A DNA stretch of 64,000 bases. Origin: Agelaius tricolor. Its lineage: Eukaryota; Chordata; Aves; Passeriformes; Icteridae. The stretch is from NCBI GenBank assembly GCA_023055355.1, contig JALJCS010000001.1, positions 81,570,881 to 81,634,880 on the forward strand, written 5' to 3'. How positions within the stretch are numbered: position 1 is the stretch's first letter; each line of letters opens with the position of its first letter. Below are positions 1-11,843 of the stretch, piece after piece. Under the pieces are notes generated by a model, which was not told where the DNA came from, ran no database searches, and worked only from the letters and a program-made list of their open reading frames with translations. The position numbers were made by a program, and so were the translations under genes.

Positions 1-3000
1 ATGAGACAACAGAGTACCTCTCAATTTTCAGTAGTCCTTGAATTCTAACAAAAAAATTTCCAAGCCTAAGTCATTAATTCCTGAAAAATCATATTTATTT
101 CAGCCCATGGCATGACACATTTTTATGATATCAGAGATTTAACCGTCAATGTCTTTAGAATGTATAATATAATATAATATAATATAATATAATATAATAT
201 AATAATATCCAAAAGGGACAGTCATCTAATAAAGCAGCCTACTTTATTTTTACATTTTCTGTTGCTACTGATCAGATTCAGTTTGTGTGCAGTACAGAAA
301 ACAGACCACTACTGAAAGAAAGAACAAAAGGCAAATCATTGTAAAATCTGAACTGCCAGAATTAGGCCGTCATGTTACAAAGTGGTAATTCTTTCTGACA
401 GCCTCAGCTGTACCAATCATGACATTCGGCAAATTAGCCGGGCCAAGAACAAATAAAAAGAAGAAACAGGTGTGAAACCAACTTCCTGCCTCCCAGGATA
501 AATACATTGTTCACTGAAGGGCAATGCACCTGCACTATTGTTTCTAGTTGGCAAAGGGGGGTGGGGGGAAGCTTTTAAGTGCAAATACACTTGAGACTTG
601 ATAAAGACAAGAGACTTCTCTATAATTTCTGTATAAATGGGCATTTCTTTCATGATCGTTTTTATAATTTTACTCTTTGAGGAGACATTTAAACTGTAGT
701 TTGAATAAATTATTGCTCTGCAAGGGAATATGAAGTAAAGCTGAATATAAGCCTTTTCTGGGCTTTTCGTAAAAATGAGGGTGACCTCACTGTTTCTTTT
801 ATGATTATGATCTTTCTTCTTTAAGTTGCCCTCGTGGCTGAATAGCACCTCAGTAGGGTCAGATGAAGGAGCCTGTTGCCATCACCCTGCTGAGGCCTTG
901 AAGGAATCCCTTTCCAACCAGGTGTACTGCACTGAGTTTATTTGCAGAAACCAGAAGAGATGTAGAGTAGGAGACAAGAGAAGAGCTGCAAAAGGCTGTA
1001 GTCTGCATACCTTAATTGAATAAGTTTGTTGCTCTGTCCCTAAGTTATCCTTCTGCACTGGTGCTTGGGAGCTTTTGATTCATGATTATTGCAATGGGCA
1101 GACAAAGGAATGGGAAGGTGGGAAACTGTGATTTCCATTAAAGAGCAGCTCATTTCTCCAACCCAAAATAATGAACCAGTGAGACTGCTTTCTCAGATGT
1201 TTTCTTCACTGGTACAGATATGATTCTTAGACACATATTTTAATAAATCATTCTCTGCGTGTGGATGAATGCAGACCAATATCATAACTGGAAAGTTGGT
1301 ATCCCTTGATATTCATGGTTGCTGTAGGAAAGAGCAAGGAGTAAGAGGGTTCAGCCTCCACTGATGATTCGGGTTTTTTGTCCCGAGTACAGACAGTTTA
1401 GCACCTCCACATTTCACTCTACATTGGCAGAGATGAAGTGGGTATGGAGTAACACATTGAATAGATATTTCCAAGAGGCAGAATAGCTGTGAAACAGGTC
1501 CTAGTTTTTTTGGGGCAGCTGCTGACCCTCACCGCCTTGTGGAGCAATAGCCCCTCCGGCGCTCTGGGACAGACTGATGCCTGCAACATGTGCTGTTTTA
1601 CAGCAGCACCTGTGTCTGAGGAAGTGCAACAGGTTAAATTTCTGTCATTCTCATGAATCGCTGGGAAAAGGAGAGGAAACAGTGGTTTCACAATTATGAG
1701 AATGGGAGAGGGTCCAAGTGAGGTAGATAGGGAGGCTTCTTGTGTTGACCTCAGATTATCCCTGAATTTGTTTGTAGCATCATATACAACATATTCTGCT
1801 TGCTTTTGTTTGGTGCTTGGTTTGTGGTGGTTACTGTGAGAGCTGACAAGGTCTGAGCAAAACTGGTTCCTCACACACACTGAACACAGACCAGTGAAAC
1901 TGGAGAATGAAACTATTTCATAGAAATGTTTCTGCTCCTGCACAGTAGATTTGTTAAGTGAGCATTTCTGTGCAGAATCTCAGGATGTTTTATTAATGCA
2001 AAAGTTGCCTCCTGGCAGATAAGTACCCCCTCAACCTTCTACTGCAGCCCTGTGATCCTTACCTATAAGGTTATCCCTGTGACAAAATGCCTGGAGAAAC
2101 GGGCAGCTGTGCACTCGTTATGTCACAGAGATCAGCTATAAACTTGAAACAATTTAGGGCCAGAGAAAGAAAGCTGTTTTTACATTGATGTAAAAGCAGT
2201 CTGTGCTGCATTAGGCGATGGGACTGGTATAGGTATCACTAGCAATCGGTGCTATTATTTGAATATTTTCTAGATTAGGAGTTGAGATGCTAGTGCTACT
2301 CTGGCAGCTTTCTCTAGCCAAGGAGAACTGTAAATGGGGAGACTGTAACAGCTTTACTTGAGGTATTATTCAGAATGAGTTGTACACTTGCAGTGTGGAT
2401 TAGTGGTTTTTTGTTCATGAATTTTTATTTATTTGTGATTATTTCTGTGAGAAATATGACAAGAAAAACCTAATTGAAGTTCTGTGAGTGAGCACAAGCA
2501 CTTGCATCATTTTAACATCTGTAACCAAGCTCAGTTGATAATGGTGACTGCTATTATGGCATCTTCCTCCCCTCCACACAAGACCATCTGGGATTTGTGT
2601 TATGTAAGAGGATTAGCATTTTTGCTTTCCTCTGTTATTTAAAGTATTTCTCAGAACCGGTTTTTGAATAATAATAACAACAACAATAATTGGTCTGTTT
2701 TATGTAGGGCTTTCTGAAAGGAGAAGTTGGGAATTCTAAAGCTACTGCTCTTAAGGAGAGCACCTGGCCTCGCCATTTGGGTTTGAATGGGATTCACTTG
2801 AAACAGGGTTTTTCAAGCTGTGGTGGATAGGACTAATGGAGGGCTGATATCACTGGATGAAATCAAGGGTAAAGCATAAATTATTGTGAATGGATCAGTT
2901 CCAGCAAGGAAACCATTGTGATTTCCGTTTCCTCTTCTCAGGCATAATTATTCATCACAGTTGTTTTAGGGAAAACCTCAGCTTCAAATCCTATCTCATA

Positions 3001-3660
3001 AAATTATGGTAGTGGCTGGTAACATTGCTTATTAGGAGAGCCTGAATTGTATAATTTTCTGAGCCTGGTTTGGGTTGTTTAATGATTTGCAAAGATTGAA
3101 GTATGTGGGCTGAAATTTCTAATATGAAGGGTTTCCTTAAGACCAAAAATTTTGAAAACTTCTAATCAAAGTAGGTACCTATTTTTCAGAACTTGATAAA
3201 AAATAAATAGTTTTTACCATGGAAAAAAAAAAAGTAGTGCTAAAGGTTTTTAAATCAAATTCACATAAACTTGAACTACGAATACTGAAGGCAGGGTTGG
3301 GGAAAAAGAAGTAATTTTAGGTCTGTGGCAATTTCTGTGCCTTAAATATTTTAAAAATATCCCTGTAATGGAATCCTAGTGTAACCATAGCTTTGAGGTT
3401 TGGGTAGTAATCTTTTCCTTAAATATATTAAATAAATTTTTAAAAAGTCTAAATTCTGATGGTAGACTTTGTTTGAACAAATGTTTTAACAATTAGTTCT
3501 TCTGACTGGAGACATAAGAAAAGTAAGAGGGTGGTGTACAAATCCCACTGTGCACAGTAAGTTCATAGGCTCCCACCGGAGAAATCTTGGACTACAGGAC
3601 TCCATGGACATTGTCTGTGCTCCAGTCACCCACACATCTTGACAATCTCACACATAAGAA
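1..3660. other. AT-rich noncoding DNA, no gene seen
   Basis: Apart from the pentanucleotide array near the start, I see no gene. The open frames here (for example minus strand 417-848 and 1419-1943) have no domain, signal peptide or repeated motif that I recognise and no convincing splice-site pairing. Short A and T runs occur (such as A11 near 3223-3233). This could be intergenic or intronic. Confidence 0.6.
163..206. repeat. Pentanucleotide microsatellite (TAATA)n
   Basis: About eight uninterrupted copies of the five-base unit TAATA, ending in a short ATAAT variation. It is purely AT and flanked by unique sequence. Arrays of this length are usually length-polymorphic between individuals. 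Confidence 0.95.
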
Positions 3661-3993
3661 ACATCTGCAGCAGGACTTACTATACACCAGGAAAGAGTTC
3701 AGGACTGCTTTTGTTTAGGGTTTTTTTGTGTAAATGCTGCTCTCCTGCTGGTGTGGGAGCAGTCTGGTAAAAGCAGTAAGGTAACAGCCGTGGCCTCTGG
3801 GTGCCGGAGCTACAACTGAGACAATAAAAATGGTAGAATGAAGACTGATTTTGGGCCTGGGAACTCATTACTGGCATTACCATTCTGGTGCTGGAGCTCA
3901 GATGGAAAACTTGTGGTGCAAGCAGCAATTGACTGCAGCAGATGGAAGCTGAGACTGGGTGAGGTTGGAGGCTAATGCTGGAGCAAGGAGCTT

Positions 3994-4015
3994 GGGCAGG
4001 GGGATGGGGAGGGGG
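3994..4015 (+). other. Canonical G-quadruplex motif
   Basis: Four G runs of 3, 5, 4 and 5 bases are separated by loops of 2, 2 and 1 bases. This is an excellent match to the four-run G-quadruplex pattern on the plus strand. It lies in a locally G-rich segment (about 3955-4030) inside otherwise AT-rich DNA. A good splice-donor-like sequence (GTAAGT) follows at about 4143. Whether the region is transcribed cannot be told from sequence. Confidence 0.75.
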
Positions 4016-4161
4016 AGCAGTGGGTGGCAGCTCTGTGTGCATCAGCATTCACTCCCTTCAAGCCTGCAGAAATCCAGGGAATCTTGAGCCTTGTAATTTC
4101 CCTGCTTCCAGCAATTGCCATACAAATCTGCTGCTATTAATGGTAAGTACACCAGGCTGAC

Positions 4162-4222
4162 TGTGCTGGGTCAGCCCACCTCACCCAGTTTCCTGTCCCG
4201 TCAGCAGTAATGGCCTGAGGGG
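4162..4222 (-). repeat. Possible ancient CR1/LINE-like remnant
   Basis: A short segment contains GCTGGGTCAG, CCCAGTTTCCTGTC and AGTAATGGCC in order. It resembles a sequence shared by old LINE copies in birds and turtles, which reads roughly 'ctgggtcaga ... cccagtatcctgtc ... cagtggcc'. The match is from memory, short and diverged, so it may be chance. The strand is inferred from how the related copies read on the complement of CR1-type elements. Confidence 0.35.
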
Positions 4223-4259
4223 GAGTACAAGCACAGACCTACAAAGTGTAAATTGATGC

Positions 4260-7200
4260 ATTCTCAACTACCACAGTTTTTTTTTTTTCACTAAGAAGAA
4301 ATCTCTGCAGTCGGTATAAAGTTCTCCAGTAGCTGCTGACTCACAGAAAAGTCAAAATAGTGTCCCACAATGGCCTTCCCTTTTTCAGATGGCTTTGTAG
4401 ACCAAGCATTAGGGAAGCACACACATAAGTATATGTACTGATGGTGTGTGCTGAAGCACAGGTGAGAGGAATCCTTCTTTGCTGCTTCTTCCTGGGCTTT
4501 CTTCCCAACTGTGGCTACACAATCACAGACTTTTGTTCTGAGAGGACTCTGTCCCAGTCAGTGCTGAAAGCAGACCTGACACCCGAGATGAACTGATGCA
4601 ACAGGAGGGTTTGTCATCCGATATGGCCATCACCAGAATCAGAAGTTTGGAATAGAGAAAGTCTTGGGGTGAATGAGTGAAATTTTTCCTAAGTGACTGG
4701 ACTCTGTCACTACCTCAGAGACCTGCAGGCCTAGGGAAGTAATTTAAAGGTAGACCTTTAAGGGTGGAGACTGTAAATTAGATTAATCTCACCTTAGTTT
4801 AGAGCTCTGACCATCTGGGTGTCTAATCATAAATTAGTCATTATTGGCACCTGCTTTAGTTGATGAACAAAGTGCATCTGTCTCTAACCTTGGGATGAAG
4901 CTAATTTGGGGGTTTCTATCTAGTGATTGTAACAGAAACCTGAGACTCAGGGCATGTGAATACCACCTTGCTCACCTTGCTTGAGACTATTTTGTGAAAA
5001 AAATATTGAATTATTATAGCTTGTTCCCTCAGAAAAATATAAACAAAGATAATTAAATAAGGAGGTAAAAAGAACGAGGATAAGGAAGTAAGTAACCAAG
5101 CAGAGTAAATTATTTATCCAACAGCTGTATGTCAAATGATTCCTGTGCATTCCATGTGCTGTGAAGTTGACTTGTGCAACTGTAATCCTCTTTGGGTTTT
5201 GACTATATAAATAAACCTGTATAAAGTAAATATAAAATTATCTGGACAAAATTAGTCATAGGTTTTTCCTTTTTTAATCCGCTCAGTGTTGCAAAAATAA
5301 TCTGTTAGCAACATGTCTACATACTGTACAAGGTGAACAAGGTGAATTGCTTTGTTTTATGATTCAAAGCTATTTATATAGTAATTTCTTTTTTTTTTTT
5401 TCCTAACATGGCTCTTATGTCGTAAAGAATATCCCTGTGGTGCAACTTTGCTTACTTTGTGGTTAGTCTCACAGGTAAGTGTGCTAAAATTTAGGCTGTT
5501 CTCTGTCTTTTAGGAAGTAGTTTTCATAACTGATTAAATAGGAGAAGGAAATTAGAAACAAGGGAGATGGAGGGACCCAGCAAATTAGGTGATTACAGGA
5601 CTCAGAATATGCAAGATTTAGGTTCATATTTCTGTTTTGAGTCTGTTGGAGCAGAAATCTGAATCTAGAGCTGCCAAGTGCAGAGGTGTGTCTTCTCTCA
5701 TTTGGGTTTCTTACGCATGAGACCTGAGTCCATTTTCTTCAGATGCAGCTTAAAAACAGTTGTTAAAAAATAATTTACAGTAGGAAGACATTCTTGATTG
5801 GCAACTAGATGAGAAAGTCATTCTTCATGAAGTACAGTGTCTGATCAACACCATGTAGATAGCATAGGTTTTAAGAAAAATCATCCCAGTCAAACTTCCT
5901 GTCAATTTCTGTGCAGTCTTCTTGTGAACCAGACAGAGTTGTTTTTTTTCATCCAATCTCCTGATCATGTTTTACCAGTGCAGAAATGTGCATTTTAAAC
6001 ATAACCTGTAACAGAATCTTACTGAGTGAACAAAAATAAAAAAAGGAGAAAACAAGAAATTTATGTTAACAGCACTGCAGATATCAGAAGAATGTTATTC
6101 CTACTGCATTGTTTAGGCAGATATGCAGCTCAGTAATGCCTTCCTCTTCCCACCCGCGCTGTCTTGGAACCAACTCACAATTCCTATTGGGCTTCAGATT
6201 TCAATTCTCTGCACTACAGAATGACATGGTTTTTCTGCACAGTGTGTTTTCAATATGAAACAGAGTATATTTCTGCTCTGTGAAACCTCTAAATTCTGTC
6301 TCCATGCTGGAGGAGTCATTTTGCATTGTGTTCCTGGTTGAATGCCTGAGAAAAGCTGTATTCCTAGCTGAGAACTAGATTGCAAGGAAGCTAATCCTTT
6401 TATGTATGTGTGTTCCTGCTTTCTCATTTCGGACATAGCGAGTATTGTTAAGAATCTTGGCATTGCTCTTTGCCTTGACTTTCCATGCATATCCATGTGC
6501 CAAATGTCATCAGAGAGTTTTTTTCCAGCTGTGTATTTTTCTCATGTACTGATAGACCATTATAACAATGTGCTCATAATGTGGGGTAGTGGAGTTTGGA
6601 TCTTATGGCTCCAGAAGCCCATCATGGCATTTTTCAGTATGGATTTGAAAAAACCTTTTATTGCCTCTCTCCATCCTCAACTGGCCTCTTCTCCTTATAA
6701 TCGTACCACAAAGAGTAAGGTCAGCAAAAACATATGAGAAAGGTTTAACAAACAGGTTCTTTGAGAATATATTCCAGGCTATAAATATGTGAAACTTAAC
6801 GATTTTTGTTGTGAGTGTGCTGCAGGGCTGGAGCCCAACTGCTTTTGCTGGACATAAATGCTAATATTTTTCTTAACATTTTACAAGAGTCCATTGTCCA
6901 AATGCATTGTCCAAATAAGCCACAGGAGATATTAATGTGCAATCTGGTGAATTTTAGCATATATCTAGCATGCTAATATTGTATTTTAACATGCACACAT
7001 ATATTTTTGGAAACTAAGCTTTCTTCTGTAGGAGAAAAAAAGAAAATAAGATACTATTATGGATAAAGGATATATTTTAAAACAGAAAAGTATACTTAGG
7101 AATATAACCAGATGTAAAACAATGACTGTGGCTGTAAATTAGTCAGTGATTTTTTTTTCCTTAAGTATCACACATAGGTTATTTATTGTCTCCTCTACAG

Positions 7201-8098
7201 CTGGTCAGGGCTGTGATTTTCATCCTGTGAAAACCATTACAACAAAATATTCTTTTTTGTAAGGCCTAGCTCTCCTAGATTAAAATCTATCTGATATGTT
7301 TGTGTGAGGAGTGAGAAGTGCAGGAACATAATGAAGGAAAAATAAAGATTTTTCTTTTTATCACTTTGTAATATATATCATAATACATCATAACCTTAAA
7401 AACTTGAACATGGTTATGGTCAAAAGAGATTTACTCCATTAATACAAGAAACTAATATTTTCTCTGTTGTTTCTTTTTTTTTTCTTATATGACTAATATG
7501 AAATATTATTCTGAAATTTTGTTCTGTAATTTTTCTTTTCTGGTTTTGACATGCTAACTCTTACTGATGAGAGATGTTTAAGTACATTTTTAATAAAATA
7601 AACATGACTTGCAACACTGTTGCTATCAGAAAAGAAACAAAATTTCTTGCAAAGCCTATCTAAAATTGGAGTTGTAGGACATACAAATCTACTATCTAAA
7701 TCCTCATTTTCAGTGAAAAAAAACAATTAAGTATTTAACACTTTTGGTGTTTTAAAGCTCAGATTTGCTCAGGATTTGTCTTGCAGTATGCCTTAATCAA
7801 ACTGTAAAATTTCTCCTGTTTATCCCTATAGAAAAACAAATTATTAAAATACAACTTCCAGGTAGTTTAGATTTCAGGATGTTGATATATGGTCAATCCT
7901 TCCTTTGGTCTTTTATTTTCATATTTATTTTTTCTCCCTCTATTGATTTGTATGTGATTTCAATCTGGAAATTGTCTTATGGGAAGTTCCAGCTACCGGC
8001 TTTTGCTCTGCCTTTCTTCTCTAAATAAATAGAACTGGATTTTCAAATTTAAAGAATACCTGGCATTTAAAGAATAATGAAAGAATAATTTAGATTAT
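4260..8098. other. AT-rich noncoding DNA, no gene seen
   Basis: I find no supported gene. A T13 run sits at 5389-5401. A strong donor-like GTAAGT lies at about 5474 but has no matching upstream acceptor that would define an exon. The open frames at 6402-6737 (plus) and 6194-6496 (minus) overlap each other on opposite strands and show no recognisable family. Confidence 0.6.
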
Positions 8099-8494
8099 CA
8101 CAACATATTCTGAGTTGCACAGGACCGAGATGGGGATCACACCGTGGGCCCGAGAGCATTGCCCAAGTGCTTCTTGGACTCTGTCAGGCTGCTGCTGTCA
8201 CCGCTTCCCTGAGAAGTGCCAGTTCCAGTGTTCCAGTGCCCAGCCACCCTCTGGGTGAACCTTTGCCTGGTATCCAACCTGAATCTCCCCTGACAATTTC
8301 AGGCCATTCCCTCAGGTCCTGTCCCTGGTCACCACACAGAAGAGATCAGTGCCTGTCCTTCCTCTTCCCCTCACAAGGAAATTGTAACTGCAGTGAGGTC
8401 TCCCCTCAGCCTCCTCTTCTCCAGGCTGAACAAACCAGTGACCTCTGCCACTCCTCATACAACCTCCCCCCAAGGCCCTTAACCACCCTTGTTA
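8099..8494 (-). mobile_element. CR1 LINE retrotransposon, 5'-truncated 3' end
   Basis: On the plus strand this reads as the complement of an avian CR1 3' region. Landmarks in order are ATTCTGAGTTG, the CCACCCTCTGGGTGAA block, TATCCAACCTGAATCTCCCC, TTCCCTCAGGTCCTGTCCC, and GTCTCCCCTCAGCCTCCTC followed by TTCTCCAGGCTGAACAAACC. CR1 copies are typically truncated at the 5' end like this, and about 395 bases are left. Part of the extreme 3' tail (the GGACCCACAAGG segment) is missing near 8118, so it carries an internal deletion. The 113-codon frame at 8167-8508 is antisense to the element and is not a gene. Reverse transcriptase coding sequence is absent, so the copy is inactive. Confidence 0.9.
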
Positions 8495-9640
8495 ATCTAA
8501 ATTCTTGAGTGAATCTTTTGCAGACTTTTCTGACACTTCCTACTATTATCTTATAATCCTATAGATAAGATGAAGCCCAGGAATTTATAAATATTTGTTC
8601 ATAAGCTTTGTTTTGTTTTCCATGATAAATTAAATCCTATAATTTGTTCATGACACCACTTTAGTACTTGAAATCATCTCAGTGTCTCCTGGTGTATTGG
8701 TTTCCAATATACCTAACATATACCTTTTTTTTTAATACCAGAAATTCAAGTCAGAAATCCCAAATATATTAGGGAATTATATTGCATTTATCCAGTTGTC
8801 TGTATCAACCAAACTATAATCTCCATCAAACAATGAAATCCCTTTTGTTCTCATGTATTGCCTTCCATAAAAATACATTGAAGTAAAATCATAAATATTG
8901 TATAACTATGAATTAATTCTTGCTCAATTCTTTCCACATATGTTTTCATGATTTAGCCCAGAATTAGATTCAGGCCAGCTAGCTTATGCTTATCCAGGTC
9001 ATTTCATTTGCCCTTTTAAATATTGCCCCAACCTTTCCACTTATGATTTCTCTGCTATTCAAAGATGTGTCAAAAACTAACAAGGCTAAGAGTTGTTTTT
9101 CTGCCTCTTTCAGGATTCTTGACTGCAGGACTAAATGGACAGACTTAGATTCAGTCCTGCAGCCAAGTGCTTCTTCAGTAACATGCTCTATATGTGCTTC
9201 CAGCTTTGCTCCAAAAAACCCCCAAATGTGGTTATTGCCCTTTTGTTTTTCCTGCCTTACTAACAGCTAGTGGAAAACATTTTTGAATAGCTACCAATCT
9301 AACTGAGAAAAACTAGCAGGTGGATTCAGACAAGCAGACAGAGGCAGAGCACAGGGAAACCACATTTGGTCACCAGGGGAGAGGGTGATCTCGGCACATC
9401 GGGCTCCTGAATCGCTGCCAGTCTCTGGCAGGCATCACAGCAAAGAAGTATTTTAAGGTGGATTTGAAGGACAGAAAGTAAGGAGTCTGGGTTCCTGACT
9501 AAACATTTGGTTTGTGATATAACATCAAAGAAATCCAAATTTGGACATGGAAGGGGAAGAATGCTTTCTTTTCACCTCTTCACCAAATTGTGGATAGCAT
9601 CATTTTTGTTGTCTCACTTAGCAACATGCTGGCTGACAAG

Positions 9641-9692
9641 TTTTTTAGAGTTTTTTTGGTTTGTTTGTTTTTGTTTTCTTTCTTTTTTTTTA
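9641..9692. repeat. T/G-rich low-complexity tract
   Basis: Runs of T are interrupted by single or paired G, including several TTTG units and a final T9 run. It is simple sequence and creates the phenylalanine-rich part of a spurious 78-codon frame at 9507-9743. Confidence 0.85.
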
Positions 9693-11779
9693 AATAAGTT
9701 TAAACCTCCTTTTGTTCAATTAGCATTTTTCAAGTGGAGCTGAGTTAGTTGAAGCAGATGGTTTATCTTTTTTGGTAGTGCTTCTAGTTGGACAAATGAG
9801 ACTTATTTCTACATCTTCCTCTCTATTGCAGTGCCTACAAAGTCATTCCACATTTTACGCACCGTGTTTTGACTTATTTAATGCAGGCGTACTTTCCCTG
9901 CAGTAAACATGATTACCCAAATACTTTAACTAGAGAGCTTCTGCTTTCCTCTCTGGTATAATTAGTCACACTGCACTCACACTGCATTTAAAGGGGGGAA
10001 AAAATCCACACATGGAGCATCTTGCAAATGTGCCTATAATCCCATACAGCTGCTTTCTTCACTTTATTCTTTTTTGACTGCTTATAGAACAAAATTGCTG
10101 CAGCTGGGCAGAAAACTGAGCAAAGTTGCAAAGGCACCTCTCCTTTCTTTTCTTTGTGGAATCCACCCATTCAGGTGTCGAGGGATAGCTCTTGATTAGC
10201 AATTGCTTAACATGGGGCTAAGTTTTCTTGGATTCTAGCATTGAATAACTTGGCAGGATTTCTATTAGGTTTGAATTTCAAAGCCAAAAGAGTGATCTGA
10301 GATCGCATACTGGCAGTTCCACAGTGGTAATTTCCATGTTAAAAGAATACTTATCACCAGCACCACAGCGAAAGAGGCAGCTTTACACAGAAAGGCCCTC
10401 TTGTGAAATTAATTTGGTGTTTAGTTTATTAAGAAGCTGATTCCAAATGTGCATTTTTTAGTTTTGTATAAGGAAAGCTCTTTCTAATTCTGCCGATGTT
10501 TTGAAGGCAAAGATTTGGTTGTTTAAAAAATGTTTACAAAAATTCTGCTGAACCTGTTTTTCATTTATATGGTCAGCATGCTTTCTAATTCCTGCTTGCT
10601 AGAAATGGAGCAGGAGATGGAAAAGGGAATGATCAGTGTCGATTCAGTAAGATATTGGCCAGATCAGTTTGGCTACTCTAACTTCAGTAGGTAGCTTGTT
10701 TGAGAGATTATTGATGGATTTATAATCAGAAAGCTTAAAAGAATAACTTGCTTGGCAAAAAAAAAAAATTAGATAAGGAAGGAAAGGTGCATTTGTTAAG
10801 AAAAGAGCCCCTAAAGATTATCCAGGTCTGTGCATGTAATATAAAAGTAGAAATCTAATATAGGTCAGCTAGTCTCTGCTTATTTCTGTCTATTAACTGT
10901 AAATGAACTTTGGGCAACTTGTTCAGATGTAGTCATCTAAAATAAACTGAGATTAATTCCACCCTTTGGTGTTTGTTTTCCTCTAACACTGACTTGTTAT
11001 GTTCCTCCAAGAGTCACACCCACTCAACGTCTTGTCTGTTTGGACAGAGACCTCTTCTGACAGAAGGCAATCTTGTCCTGTGTGCTGGTACAGAGCTCAG
11101 TCCTCACAGAAGAAATAGGAGACCTTATCTTTCTTGAAGGGTTAATGTGCCCTAAGGAAGCAGCAATCAACAGACATTAACTTGTGATCACAAGCACAGG
11201 AGCTGTATCTTCAATGGACGTGTTAGAGGAAGGGTAAAAGCTTCATGGAGAGCTCTCCATCTGTTGCTAAAATCAGCAAGGGGACAGAGCAGAAAACACA
11301 CCAAAACAGAATGTGTGCTCTCCAAGCAACATTTATTCTACCTATAAAAAAGGAAAAGCTAAAAAGAATCAAACCTGGTTTATATCAGGCCTTCTTCAGG
11401 CTCTGGAAAAAATGCATATCTGACTGCATTCGTCAATGAATATCTAATTCCTCATGGCCCATTTGAAAACAGACCACCTTTGAGAGTAATAGAGATTACT
11501 GCAACACGTGTATTACAGCCTTTTCACCTCTGAGGTGAATGTTCCTACAAAAAAAGCAATACCCTGGGCAAAATATGCAGGGAGCTAAACATCTCTTCAT
11601 TTATTGCAGGAGATAATTTTATTCACTGAGAAAGCAGCACATAAAATGGAAAAGGAAGAAATGAATGTGTAAAAGGAAGAGGGGAGTGGGATTGGGATTG
11701 TCAGAAGATACAGCCTTGAGAAGCAGGATCTGAGAAACAGTTAGTGACTGAATCCTTTGTACTAATGAAAAAGAAAACT

Positions 11780-11795
11780 AGATAGATAGATATAC

Positions 11796-11843
<48 letters not shown>
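11780..11843. repeat. GATA tetranucleotide microsatellite
   Basis: Four-base GATA/TAGA units run through the interval with one interruption (TATACA) near 11791-11796. The uninterrupted part from about 11797 holds roughly eleven copies. GATA arrays are common polymorphic microsatellites in birds. Confidence 0.95.

Noticed and set aside
8167..8508. 113-codon plus-strand frame
   Set aside because: It is antisense to a CR1 LINE fragment.
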